From Raffaelea ambrosiae (Eukaryota > Ascomycota > Sordariomycetes > Ophiostomatales > Ophiostomataceae), in the NCBI GenBank assembly GCA_002778195.1, contig PCDI01000010.1, positions 124,001 through 188,000 of the forward strand: a DNA stretch of 64,000 nucleotides, read 5' to 3'. Both the position numbers and the translations under genes were made by a program. Of this stretch, positions 42,301-53,235 are shown piece after piece (positions within the stretch are counted from its first letter, which is position 1; each line of letters opens with the position of its first letter). The notes under the pieces are model-generated. The model worked only from the letters and a program-made list of their open reading frames with translations, searched no databases and was not told the DNA's origin.

Positions 42301-43010
42301 TGTGCTTGTTGGAGCAGGGTTGTATCTACAGTTGCCAGCGGATATGGAGTCAAGATCAGGGGATTCTGTGCCACTGCAACAGACCACGGGATGGGACGAC
42401 GTACGCGCAGGCAAAATCCGGGGTTGCACCCTTTTTGGTTCTATTCCAGAAGAGTCCACTGGGGTCTGGGTCTGTGGGAGCGTCCAGTACGGGCAGCAGA
42501 GCAATGGAGACGTCCTCGTTTCCAGACACATCGGGGTTCCGAAAGGCATCCACATCGAACAGCCCACAGGAACAGCATGCAAGCGTGCCAGGTCCGTCTT
42601 CGCTATTTATCTACCCCAGTTCCGGCCGATGCCCATCCCCACCACATCGTCTTGCAGAACCCAGCCGGGGTGCCCAGGAGCCGCGGCCAATGGTTCGCCG
42701 GTCGCGCCCGGTCGTATTTCAAAAAGAGCTAATCGGCTGCGCGTAGCTTATCACGCCACTAGTCGGGTCCTGCTTGCCCAGACGATAGGATCAAGTAAGA
42801 GAGATTGATAGACAACCAGACACCTACAACTGAGAAACTGACTAGATCATAGATAAACAAGTCGACTACAAAAGATAGCCATACGCATGACGATAACATA
42901 TGCAAAGCCAAGGGACACCAAAGATTCGATCTTGCGATGCGTCTTGGCAGCGTTCTCAAATAGGCACCCTCCTGCTTCGGAGACCAGACCGGGCATTTTC
43001 GCCCCGACGG
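42301..43010. other. Spacer between PhyH gene and regulator
   Basis: Promoter side of the PhyH gene. The last exon of the regulator may extend into its right part. Nothing else recognised. Confidence 0.4.
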
Positions 43011-44089
43011 TCACTGTAAATCCGGGCGTCGTGCGGGGTGCGCAGAGTGGTCGGGTCGCGGAGGAGGACCAGCATTGGCTGTTGAATCGTATCTGTCTCC
43101 CAGGAGATGGCCGAGGACCGCACGGATCGGCACCAGTACCAGCGTTTGTTGGCTTTCCCGCACAATGTCCGACTCTGTGTCGCTTCTCCGTCGTCGTTCA
43201 CGCTCACAGTCTCTCAGCTGGCGCGCGGCATTGTCGGCCAGCATGATGGACACGTCTTCCCCCTCGCCCGTGCGACGGGAGAACAACGCCATGGCCAGCA
43301 GCGCTTGTATGGACAGCAAAGCCGGCCTTTGCGAGAGGAGTTCCGGGAGCACCAACATGGCATTGTTGTACGGCATGCGGTGGATGCGCGACAGGTCGTC
43401 TTCGGACCCGGGAGCCATCTTGACGAGCATCGCCAGGGCGAGGACGGCATTGACCAGGGCCCACCTGGCCGGGTGGCCGTCTGGGTCGGTTGTGCTCGCT
43501 GCATATTGTGCGTTGAGGAGCATCGTGAAGTCGTTTTGGTCGACCAGCGGGTGGTCGTGGGCAAATATTAGTGAAAAGGAATTGGCCACCAGCCTCGTGG
43601 CCATGTGTTGCGGGATCAGCGGTGTCAACGTCCGCTGGCCCATTGGGCCATTTCCTTGGCGAGCCATGTCCCGGAACGCCTGCAAATGCTGCTCGAACGC
43701 CCCCGGGAGCAGAAAGTCGGCAACAATGGGCGGGTTCAGACGTTGATCGTGCGTTGCTGTGCTTGCTCTTCGTTTGGTCGCCGCGACATACTTTGGTCTG
43801 CTTGCTTGTCACTAGTTGGGCGACGCATGAAGCAGCTGCGCGAGTTGTTCACTCACTTCTTCCCCGGTCCCCGCGTCCTGCGCGCGGATGCATAGACGCA
43901 TTCTGCATTCCGCCTTTCGCAGCTCCCGCATCTCGGTGCGTTTCCGTCACACCGGCTCTTGCGGTGTTTGCATCGCACACATGCCTGCTTCAGTGAGCAC
44001 ACGTGTATCAGAATGCTGTACGAGTTGGCTTTTTTGCTTACAATCTGAACTTTGCTTGGCCGCGCAGAAGATGGCTTGCTACTGTCCAT
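43011..44089 (-). CDS. Zn2Cys6 transcription factor, short or truncated C-terminus
   Basis: Exon 1 44089-44042 (MDSSKPSSARPSKVQI), a 57 nt in-frame intron with GTAAGC donor, exon 2 43984-43857 holding the zinc cluster ACVRCKHRKSRCDGNAPRC then CERRNAECVY, a 59 nt intron, and exon 3 from 43797 with PPIVADFLLPGAFEQHLQAF, HMATRLVANSFSLIFAHDHP and SIQALLAMALFSRRTGEGED. At 43207 a good donor (GTGAGC) follows ARQLRD; reading on without splicing stops at 43011. A last exon starting about 43018 (VGAKMPGLVSEAGG) is an alternative. Either way the protein is about 250-330 residues, and most of a fungal_trans domain is missing, so it may be a truncated relic or a short regulator. Divergent to the opsin-related gene. 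Confidence 0.6.
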
Positions 44090-44515
44090 GTCCGATTTGG
44101 TTCCTGCCACAAGTTTTGCTTCCGCCAGAAACCGTTCACCTCTTGTATTAGTGGTATAAAATGCACGCGGAATCAAATTTGCTTCCGATGTGGAGTCCGG
44201 ATTTGTAAAGACTGTTGCCGTCTTATCTGTACATCATACTGAATAGGGCACTGGAAGATCCAAAATACTTCCGCCACCTTAAATGACAGGTCGCTTAGCA
44301 ATCTGTCTGGAGGGAGTTGCTTCCGCGCGCGTGTAATCATGGGCACCCAAGAACATTGTTTTCGCGATGCCTACGAATACAAATTTCCCCTGATCTGGTC
44401 TCAAAACCGTATATAAATGAAAATCCCTTCGGCAGTTCAATCTCGCCGTTCTAATTTTTTTACCCTGGCTAGACATTCCAATACAATCCAGACGTTTCGA
44501 GCTCACCTTGTCATT

Positions 44516-45446
44516 ATGGATATCTTCATTCGGGGCAACGACGCCCTCACCATCAATACGGCTGTTGGTGTTGGCTCGGTTCTTTCTGAGCATGGCTCAG
44601 ACTGGCTTTGGGCGGTTGTTGCCGTCCACATAGTGGCATTCGTAAGTGGCATCGGTCATACGAGTCTTCTTCCGGGTGTATTCGCAACTGACAAGATCTT
44701 TCCACACGCACGGGCAGCTCGGCATGGTCTTCTTCTCATTCACCTTTCCCGAAAGTCGACGTGTCTTCGTATACAACTTTGTTATTTCTCTCCTCGTCGG
44801 ATCGGTGGCCTACTTTGCCCAGGCAGCCAACCTCGGCTGGTCGGTCGTTGACGAAGGCGGTGTTACCCGGCAGCTTTTCTACGCTCGTTACATCTACTGG
44901 ACCGTGTCCTTCCCTTCTGTGGCCCTCGCACTGGGTCTGCTGTCGGGCGTCTCGTGGACCACCATCTTTTGCAATATTTTCCTCGCCTGGATCTGGGTTC
45001 TCACCTACCTCGCCGCCGCGTACACCACCACCAGCTACAAGTGGGGGTTCTTCGCCTTTGGCACGCTCTGCTGGCTGGTCCTCGCACTCAGCACGCTCAA
45101 CGAGAGCCGCGAAGAGGCTGAGCGCCGCGGCATCTCGCGCGATTACATGGTTCTGGCCGTCTTACCAAATGCTCTGTGGATCCTCTACCCCGTGGCGTTT
45201 GGGCTCTCCGACGGTGGCAAAGTGATCGGCGTCACTGGCGGTGCCATCTTCTTTGGTGTGCTGGATGTTGTGATGATTCCCGTTTTGAGTTTTCTGTTTG
45301 TGGCTGTGGGCCGCCGCTGGGACTGGGAACAGCTGGAGTTGGCTGTCAGCGAGTTCCGTGGCGAAGGCCGGGGACGAGTGCATCCTGTTGAGAAGGCGCC
45401 GGCCGATCCCTCAGCTGAGGAAACAGGCATAGTGAACGAGATGTGA
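44516..45446 (+). CDS. Opsin-related membrane protein (Hsp30/Yro2-like), no retinal lysine
   Basis: Exons 44516-44641 and 44718-45446 give 284 residues with seven hydrophobic segments. ARYIYWTVSFPSVALALGLL matches TM3 of fungal rhodopsin relatives, where the proton-acceptor Asp is replaced. In TM7 FGVLDVVMIP keeps the Asp but has Ile where the Schiff-base Lys of bacteriorhodopsin sits (D+4). It therefore cannot bind retinal and belongs with opsin-related, stress-inducible plasma-membrane proteins (Hsp30, Mrh1, Yro2). Those are induced by heat, acid or weak-acid stress and affect the plasma-membrane H+-ATPase. The tail is hydrophilic and acidic. Confidence 0.85.
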
Positions 45447-46101
45447 AATTGTCATGTCACAGATCAGAGCACACAGGCAAGTTGGCGATCTACGAGAAAT
45501 GTGCCATAGATTCACTCTCAATTTCCTCCCCCCCCTCATTTTAGTTCACTCTTCAAGTCTTCGCAAAGACGACCGCGAAGTTGAACTGTCTTCTTTATAC
45601 GAGGTCTCATTATTTTTTCTTCTCAAGTTTTCACCTTCTTCTCTAATCAAAAAGACACCGTGGGTTTGTCACCAACACCCCATGCCATTGATCTTTAGTT
45701 AGCCATTCCTTCGTTAGCCTTTCCTTCATTAGTTTCATTCCTTCAATAGATTTATTCAAATCGCGTGTCAGCCCTCGGAAACGGAGGGCCAGTGACGAGA
45801 CCCTTATTGCGAGTATCAATTTCCCGACTTACAAAAACCCCGCGTCCGGAAAACCACTGTAGATACTAGGGCAGTCAGATTAGAGATTGATCTGGGGACT
45901 CCGTGCTCAAGAGACGACCAGAAGGAGCACGGCCTGCGGGTGTAGGAGCCTACAGGGAGACCTCCTTGTTTATAAAATAGTGAGCTGTGACCTTTGCATG
46001 GGTTGTAAACTATAGTATTTATTTGATCGTCTTGTCTGACCCTTGTCGTCTTTGAGGACGTTCTTTCTCTCTGTCATTGTTCACATCCAGCCATCGCAGC
46101 C
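45447..46101. other. Spacer with possible solo-LTR-like sequence
   Basis: No gene. From about 45767 a sequence starting TGTCAGCCCTC, with TATAAAATAG at 45970 and ending near TTCACA at 46085, has an LTR-like arrangement (TG...CA, internal promoter). I could not find a target-site duplication or partner copy, so this is weak. Confidence 0.25.
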
Positions 46102-46389
46102 ATGACAGCATCGTCTATGAACAAGGTCAACGAGGTGGCCATCACGGCTTCCAAGGACCCCATACGGGCGACCAAGCTGGGGTGTTCTGAAGATAGCAAG
46201 GCGGTGGATGTCTTGGACACGTACCGCTCCTATTCACAGGAGTTCTCTCGTGAGACAAAACGCAAACGGCCACGAAAAAACCGACATTAGTTTCTGCGGA
46301 TAATTGTGTCGATTTACCTCTGCAACTACCTCGACCGCAACTCTGCACGCGCGCCCGCCTTGCTGTTTCTTCCCGTGACCCCCGGCTGA
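46102..46389 (+). pseudogene. Relic of an allantoate-permease-type MFS transporter (N-terminal piece)
   Basis: From ATG 46102 the frame reads a hydrophilic tail, then SRETKRKRPRKNRH, a stop (46288-46290), and in the same frame FLRIIVSIYLCNYLDRNSAR, then a stop at 46387. The segment matches the start of ACS/Dal5-family transporters, in which a basic (L/V)RKID stretch leads into TM1 with YLDRNS. Only TM1 is left, after which the similarity ends. Confidence 0.55.
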
Positions 46390-47150
46390 CAACACAGATC
46401 ACACAAGTCAGACTGCAACCCCCCGTTGACGCCGAAGACGAGTCCATCGGCGGCGCAACGCTTTGGGAACTAATGTGCGACGTTGCACCATTTCGAGAAT
46501 TGTCACCGGGGCAGGAATTTGTATGAAGAACAACACACCCCCATCAAGGAGAAGTTCGACCGGGAACGCCTTGCGTTTATGCGACTCCTGCTTTCTACAG
46601 GCACCCGCAAATCCGCCACACCACTGCTCACCGCAGCCGCCCAGCGGTTCGTTCCGATGCTTCAGCTGCTCCTTGAGTCAGATGTTGAGACTACGAATGA
46701 CTCTAGCCTTCTTCACGAGATCATTAAGTCTAGTCGTATAAGATTCTCTTCCGATTCCTCCCCGACCCTCGTCCCGCTCTGCGGTGGCTCGGCGCAAACA
46801 GCGAGACACTGGGTCGCAACCTTAAACAGACGACAGATGTCTTATACACTTGCATTGCAAACACAGCGAATCGGTGGATGTCAAATGTCTTGCTGTGGCT
46901 GTTAAACCAGGCAGTGGCACTTGACGGCGCATTTGACACCATATCCAAATCACTCCCGAAACTTCACCGCGCACTTAAAGATGTCGACGTCGGAACCGGT
47001 GTTTCGTGGGCCGACGTCCGCCACTATAGCAGGGTGAGATGACAATGCAGCGAAATTCACCTCGAGAACCGGCTTCAGGATGAACCTGACTTAACTCCTA
47101 AAGATCTGTATCAAAAGGCTATGCTGTTTGTTGCATCCATCCAGTAGATC
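46390..47150 (+). pseudogene. Frame-broken relic of an unidentified (possibly ankyrin-type) protein
   Basis: Consecutive protein-like blocks lie in changing frames: LQPPVDAEDESIGGATLWEL, then REFDRE-like RERLAFMRLLLSTGTRKSAT and FVPMLQLLLESDVETTNDSS with LLHEIIKSSR, then TLGRNLKQTTDVLYTCIANT through SKSLPKLHRALKDVDVG, then LENRLQDEPDLTPKDLYQKA. The LLLESDVETTNDSSLLHEI part resembles an ankyrin repeat. Stops and frame changes every 100-250 nt show decay. Original protein family not certain. Confidence 0.5.
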
Positions 47151-47846
47151 AGACGATTTGCAGACTCAACTTTATATGTTGTTAGTCACCCTTTTCCCTC
47201 ACCCGCGAGATACTTTACCGATATCTGGTCGTACGTCTTTTTTTGAGCATCCCTCCCTAATCTGCCTTCGGTGTTCCTCGAATTTAATTTCTCCTCCCCG
47301 TAAAGTGTCTTCTTTTAATGTTTCTTTTAATAGTATACGCGCGTGTAACTCACACCGCTTGTCATTAATATCACTCTTTACTCGTTTAAAAGTTTTATTT
47401 ATTTATATATATTTATAAAATAAATATTAAAAATAAAATAACTTTTAATTAATACAGTAAAACAATAATTTAGTGTATAAAATCTTATCGATGGAGGGCA
47501 TCGTTTTTACATAGTAATTGGATGGAGATCCCTAGAGCCGCATATAACAAATTATTGTTTGTAATTGGCTGGCAGCCCCTGTAGCCACATGAATTGAGTG
47601 GGTATTATTTAAGAGGGTCGCTAGTGCGCACAATAACTACATGGTAAAACTTATTTTTATTAACACCACCGTATGTCATTGGCCATCGGTATCCACACGC
47701 ACTATAGTTACTTACTCCGTAATAATTAAGGCACAGCTCTATTTTTAAGAAGGTTTATTCCACGACTAAAATCCCGTACATCTCAGTAACCACAGTCTCA
47801 CTTCCACAGCGACCAAAGTTTCAAGCTTTCAAATTTTCTAGTCACC
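47151..47846. other. AT-rich block
   Basis: A very AT-rich stretch, extreme at 47390-47480 where almost only A/T occurs. No gene. It separates the relics from the next intact gene and could be an old mutated repeat. Confidence 0.6.
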
Positions 47847-49646
47847 ATGAAAAATATGTATAGGTCACCGAAGCGAGTGAGATTATCTCAGCCCTACAAA
47901 CCACTGGACATAGCCGATGACCAGTTGGACAAGTCTCCCCAAGAGGAGCTTTTCTCGGGATATTCAACCATTCCCTGTAAGTATACAACCCTATGGATGT
48001 CTTTCCCATATACATTGTATTTCGAATCTCAACATGGCCATGCTTGACAAGATACCCGCTCGTCTGAATGGGGCTCAGAAGAATTGGCTACAGCCAAGGC
48101 CCTAGCACAGACAGAGGTCACGACGGAAAACGAACAGTTCATTAGGACCTTTCATCCAGCGTTCTTTGACACCGAACATGTTAGAGTCGATATCCTGTAT
48201 TGGCGAGACAACTCTCGCGCATGGGTCATTAATTCTACGAATTGCTTTGTCCCTTACACCCATGCGGGCGGCCTCGAGATCCACGTTGTGCCGAACCCGA
48301 AGGCCTACCGCTATCCCTGTCTCGTCCACATCGACATTCGACCGGACCTCTTTGAAAAGTACCCCAATCCGCGCCGAATTCTTAACAACGACGACCTAGA
48401 GAAATTGCGAGCCATGTACCCAACCTCTTGCGGCGTGAGACTGTGGCTCGGGGCGACGATTGAAGTTCTGTACCCCACCGAAGCAGAACTGCGAAAAGAC
48501 GTAATGCGATATGCTCCACTATCAATGGGCAATGGGAAGGTGGAGTTCGGCGTACTCAGCTGCAGACCATGTCGAGGTGCGTCGGTTCCTCGTGGACATC
48601 CGGTAGCCTCGGCTCCAACGGCTCCGCAGTCCAGCATCGGGCTTAGACTCCGAATGCCGGACGGTCAGTCGGCCATCACCACTGTCACGCACGGCTTTGT
48701 TCGCGATCCCAGCAGCGATGGGCTGATACGTCGGTCGATTGGGTTTCTGTCGGCCATCAAGAGCATGTTGACCAATTTTCACAGTCCCGGGCGAATCGAA
48801 TTCGACCAGCCTTTTGTCCGCCCCTCAGACACTCCGACCACGAATACCTCCCTCGGAAAGGAAGCGTGGTTCGTCGACAGCAACAGGCGCGTTGGCATTA
48901 TCAAGGCAACTTTCGACGCTCCCAGCGACTACTGCAGATACCCGGCTGGCTATTCCCACGACTTGTCGTTAATTTTCGCGGCGTCGGACAACGAAGCAGA
49001 TCAACTTCCATCCGTTGACTCTCCCGCTGGCCTACCCGAGATACGTGAATGGGCGCAGGTCACAGACGCTCTGGGAGGAAAACCCCTATTTGTGACATCC
49101 ACGATTTCCTTCTCGGATAAGGTGAAAACAACCCATGGACAAATTCTCGACCGCGCTACCAATGCGGCACTGAGGGGTAGTGTGCGCAAGGCGATGGCAG
49201 AGGGAGTCCAGTATCTGTGGGACACGGAGCTTCTCGACCAGTCAGTGTCTCTACTTTGGCGAGCCGTGCCCGAGCCCAGAGAGCTAGCTGTAGCGAAGGA
49301 CGAGCATCACCGGAAACAGCTGAGACGGCTTTCTCGGTCCGTTCAGGGCTATTCCGGAAGCGTGCTCTGCCTCGGAAGACCAACGGACGCCACTGCAAAA
49401 GCTCTAGTCTTTCAGAACTTCGAGCTGCAGACGCCGATTACGATTGGCGAGGAGGAGCCGTATGAGGACGAGGTGTTTGTCAAAGGCGGGTTCTTGCTGC
49501 CTAGATTTGTATACGAGAAATGCACGTTGGAGCACAGCAGCACATGTAGCATAGGAAATGCAGTCAAGGATTTCTCGAGTGTTCCGAGAATGCGGAAGTC
49601 CACTGATTCTGATTCTGGCAAACGGAGTTTCTCTGAACTCGTCTGA
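47847..49646 (+). CDS. Fungal protein with possible trypsin-like peptidase core (unrecognised family)
   Basis: Exons 47847-47976 and 48052-49646 give 574 residues; the junction reads FSGYSTIPYTRSSEWGSEEL. The N-terminal half (about 60-200) is a conserved-looking globular part (FHPAFFDTEHVRVDILYWRD, VHIDIRPDLFEKYPNPRRIL). The second half has ITTVTHGFV with His257 and RSVQGYSGSVLCLGR with Ser478 in a GYSGS context, spaced like the catalytic His and Ser of chymotrypsin-fold peptidases, although Asp is replaced by Tyr before the Ser. The third catalytic residue is not obvious. No signal peptide. It lies between two AT-rich blocks. I do not know a name for this family; activity as a peptidase is a hypothesis. 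Confidence 0.6.
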
Positions 49647-50096
49647 TGAAGGATTTAATACATTTTTTTGTCTGATATCCTCCTTACGCGTTGGACTTGG
49701 GGGGAGGGGGGGAAGAAAATAAAAATATTAAAAAGTAAACCAATCAAATAATACAAGGGGTTTACGAAACATTGGAGCAATCAGGTAACGGATTGTCCAT
49801 TTCTTTGCTCCTATAAAGGAACATTAGAAGTAAACTGTCCAAGTTTTATTATAAACTCTAGTAGATGCAATAAGATGGTGAGGAGGGCGGGTAAAGAACC
49901 CCAAAAAAGTTCAACGCTCAACTACTAAGCAAGTCACAACAGGGAGTAGTAGCAAAGGTATAACATCGAAACTTGTTAACGACGTATCTGCTGCGTTCAC
50001 AATAACGCAGGTTACTACTAAGACTACAACCATCATCGTTTACAAATAAGTCCACCGTCTACGTGCTCGGCCCGTTCCATTCCAAATCCACCGAGT
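49647..50096. other. AT-rich spacer
   Basis: AT-rich, no gene seen; right edge of the relic-rich island. Confidence 0.5.
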
Positions 50097-50449
50097 ATGC
50101 CCGCACCGTCTTCCACGTCGTCTTCCACACCGACCCGGCGTCCCAGGGCTGACAAGACAAGGCCACGGCCGTATCTGCGCGCCGCCGACATTGCAGCCTG
50201 TCCGCTTGCGGGTGCGGCGGCGCGGCAGATCCCGGACATCTGGGTCCGCCAGGTGAAGCCGGGCGGCGGGCCGGTGTGTAAGGAGACGTGCGTCGGGCTG
50301 TGGAAGCTGCTCGAGGTGTGAGCACGCCGTACAGTGGGGCGGCGACGGACGACGCGCAGCGCATGTCGGCGCTGGGCGCGGTGGACCAACCTGTACGGGT
50401 ACCTGCACACATTGGATCCGAGCGCGTTGAAGTGAGAGGGCAGACGGGA
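50097..50449 (+). pseudogene. GC-rich coding-like fragment, unrecognised
   Basis: Against an AT-rich background, codon-biased stretches read IWVRQVKPGGGPVCKETCVG then LWKLLE up to a possible donor (GTGTGA at 50317), and later RWTNLYGYLHTLDPSALK ending in a stop at 50447-50449. The two could be exons of one small gene's 3' end or remnants of it. No start, no family. Confidence 0.25.
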
Positions 50450-51137
50450 GAACAGCTTCTTCGGGTGGCTGTCTGTGTGTACGAGAGAGTGAGTGTGTGA
50501 GTGTGTGAGCGTGGTGCAATAGGGTGTTGTCTTCCGCGTTTGTAGGAAGTTGTGCACATCTCACAGCGGTCAGCCTAGAGAGAGAGATTCTGGTCTGAAT
50601 ACGACATGCATAGACCAATAACTGGGGAGTTTGCCCCGAGTAAAATTGCCTGATCGAGATGATGATTCTCTTCCAACGGGGCGCCCTGACATCCAGCCGG
50701 CGCGAATTTGCCTGCCGGATGGGCGGTCTCCAGGCGTGCTGCACCCACCCTGTGCAGACATCCTGCCCTGGGGGACTGGCATCCTAGCGTGGTGCCGGAG
50801 TGCTTCCATTTTGTGGGCGGGCGTGCATTAGCTGTGGATCTTCGAGCTTGTCCTGACATCATTGCGGGAGGGTGTCAAGAGATGAATTGGGCCACGACGT
50901 GCAGTGCTTCATATGAAAACGAGACAAAACGGCAGTTGCATTTTTCAGCCCTTAAAAGCGTTGCATTGCCGTCCAAGTTTGATTTTACTATTTCTTGGCT
51001 TCGGGTGGTTGTTTTCCAGTAACCCAACCGAGAACACAAAGGTCAATCCCCATTTCAACGATCCCTTTTTTTTTTTCTCCTTTTTTCCCCCTCTTTTTCC
51101 GGCTTCTCCATATGGCGTTCTCTGGCTTCTGTGGCCA
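50450..51137. other. Spacer
   Basis: 3' side of the flavin-reductase-like gene; T-rich near 51065-51095. No gene seen. Confidence 0.4.
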
Positions 51138-52055
51138 CTATGGCTTCTTCGCCGCCGCGAGCAGCGCCTCGGCATTGTCTGCCTTTTGCACCGCGGCAAA
51201 GTCGGGCCGCAGCAGCTCGTAGCCCTCGGTCACGCGGCCGTAGGTGATGCCGCCCAGGCGGCTGACGGGCCGCAGCACGGCCGGGTCGACAAGGTTGCGG
51301 TCCTCGTTGATGGCGTCCTCGCGGACCCAGAAGCGGACGCCCTCGAGGATGGCCAGGGTGCCCGACGTCTTGCCCGGGTGCGCGCGGCTGGCAAACTCCT
51401 TGAGCTCCACGACCCGGCACTCGACGGCAAAGACGGCCTCCTGCACGCGCGCGGGCCGCACCTGCGTCGACGGCGCCTGGTGCAGGCCCGTCAGCCCCCA
51501 CTCGGACACGCCGTACGGCGCATTGACCGACGCGGCGTTGGCGGCCTCGACAAAGTGCTCCGATATCAGATTGAGCACGCACTCGCCCGAGGCGTGCAGG
51601 TTGGCCAGCGTGTCCTTGGCGGCGGCCAGGCCGCCCGAGACGCCGACGGTGAAGATGGGCGGGTCGTGGTTGACCACGTTGGTATACGAGAAGGGCGCCA
51701 GGTTGGACGTGGTGCCGTCCGGCGACACCGTGCTCAGGAAGCCAATCGGCCGCGGGATGATGGCCGAGATGAGCAGCTTGTAGTTGTTGACGGGCGCCCG
51801 GCCCGCCGCGTGCGGGTCGATCTCGACGTGCGTCTTGGCCAGCGACGCGCCGCCGTCGTTGCCGCCCTGGCCCCATTGCCAGTTCGGGTCCGGCGTCTTG
51901 GTGTAGTGCCAGGCCGCCTGGCCGTCCCAGTCGGGCCGCGCGGCCTCGACGCCCTTGAAGTCGGGGTGCGGGTTGCGCTTGACCGAAGCCTCGTGCTGGG
52001 CGCGGGCCGCCAGCGCGGCCTCCGGGGTGGGGGGGGTGGACGACGACGATGCCAT
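51138..52055 (-). CDS. Flavin-reductase-like (FMN-binding split barrel) protein
   Basis: 305 residues from ATG 52055, no intron. An in-frame ATG at 52205 would add a stretch rich in Pro/Ser that looks like 5' UTR. The split-barrel core runs from about residue 90: LLISAIIPRPIGFLSTVSPD, SNLAPFSYTNVVNHDPPIFT, DTLANLHASGECVLNLISEH and later LGGITYGRVTEGYELLRPDF. This is the flavin_reduct domain of two-component flavin reductases and related FMN-binding proteins, widespread in fungi with mostly unknown partners. It could supply reduced flavin to a monooxygenase; none is visible nearby. Confidence 0.83.
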   Translation of the reverse strand: MASSSSTPPTPEAALAARAQHEASVKRNPHPDFKGVEAARPDWDGQAAWHYTKTPDPNWQWGQGGNDGGASLAKTHVEIDPHAAGRAPVNNYKLLISAIIPRPIGFLSTVSPDGTTSNLAPFSYTNVVNHDPPIFTVGVSGGLAAAKDTLANLHASGECVLNLISEHFVEAANAASVNAPYGVSEWGLTGLHQAPSTQVRPARVQEAVFAVECRVVELKEFASRAHPGKTSGTLAILEGVRFWVREDAINEDRNLVDPAVLRPVSRLGGITYGRVTEGYELLRPDFAAVQKADNAEALLAAAKKP

Positions 52056-52593
52056 GTTGTTGGCGGTGGTGAAGAAGGTCTGGGCCGGATGGCTGCGTAG
52101 ATGTGCAGAGCGAGGCGGCGAATGAGGCAGCGGACCACACGATAGCACCAGTAGTGAGCGGGACGGGAGGAAGGTACGCTTGCCAAAACAGCGGATCGCC
52201 GGCATGCCGATAGGAAGGAGCGATGGGAGGGGGGCGGCGACGACGGGTCAAATAAAGCACTGCACACTGGCGTCGAGGCCGCTCAATTAACAAATCATGG
52301 ACCAATCGCACCTGATTAGGCGCAAGCGTGTCGAAGCCGCCGATGCACAAATCCTGGACCAGCTGCGCCTGGTCAAGCGCCGTACACAGTCCGAGAGATA
52401 ACTCTTACTATGTAATTACATAGGATTATCTTCTCAGAATCATAAAAAATAAAAGAGGAAGGTGCCCCTCTTCCGTCGCTCCTGCCGCCCCGATGCCCCG
52501 TCTTTTTCGACGCCAGAGCCGACACGCTAAAATTCGCGGAACGTCGCCTAAAACCTCACCTAAGCCGTTTTGACGCCAGCTTCCTGGCCCCCC

Positions 52594-52613
52594 NNNNNNN
52601 NNNNNNNNNNNNN
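52594..52613. other. Assembly gap (20 N)
   Basis: Twenty consecutive N. Contig order across it depends on scaffolding, and the gap's true size is unknown. Open frames reading through it are meaningless. Confidence 0.99.
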
Positions 52614-53186
52614 CTTGGGAGACGTCCTGGACGTCCCCTGGATGCAGTCTTCCTCTTTCTTTGCCAGTGGCCGTCTTCTCACGCCCCCCATTGCGAGTAG
52701 TAAGATGAAGGACACACTCCAAAGACACATTGTGTTGCGTGGTGTCCCGCAGGCGTCCCGCAAAGCCCACCTGCTGCCATTTGCCGGGTCTCCACCCACC
52801 AAAAACCCCATTTTCACTCAGCCATTGGTTACGGTGAACTCGTAGTGATTGCTTCGTCCCACGGGATGTCCACACCCACTCAACCCGCCACACACACGCA
52901 AAACGGCTTTTTGCTCTGCTTGGCTTGTCGGCCATCCGCGTTGCCTGTTTGCAAAGGGGGCTTACACGCAGCCCACGGCCAATGGGAAGTCTGAGGCCCG
53001 CGCATCCTTCCCATTCCTGCGGGTTGCTGTCGAGGCTGGGCGCGCGCACACACACAGAGACAGACCACACATGCGCGCGCAGAGAGAGGGAAAGGAAAAA
53101 AAAAAAAAACATGTGGCCACTTTCCCGTGTGTGTGCTGAACAACCACTAGCGTGTCCAACCTGCAAATTGCTAGGATCTTGGGGGC

Positions 53187-53235
53187 CCTCTCGGGCCTCT
53201 TGGGCCTCTTGGGCCTCTCGGGCCTCTGGGGCCTC
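53187..53235 (+). repeat. Short tandem repeat GGGCCTCTT/TC
   Basis: Five to six imperfect copies of a 9-10 bp GGGCCTCTT unit. Confidence 0.8.

Noticed and set aside
50033..50557. 174-codon minus-strand frame at 50 kb
   Set aside because: Low-complexity His/Ser/Arg composition and no motif; the plus strand looks more protein-like there.
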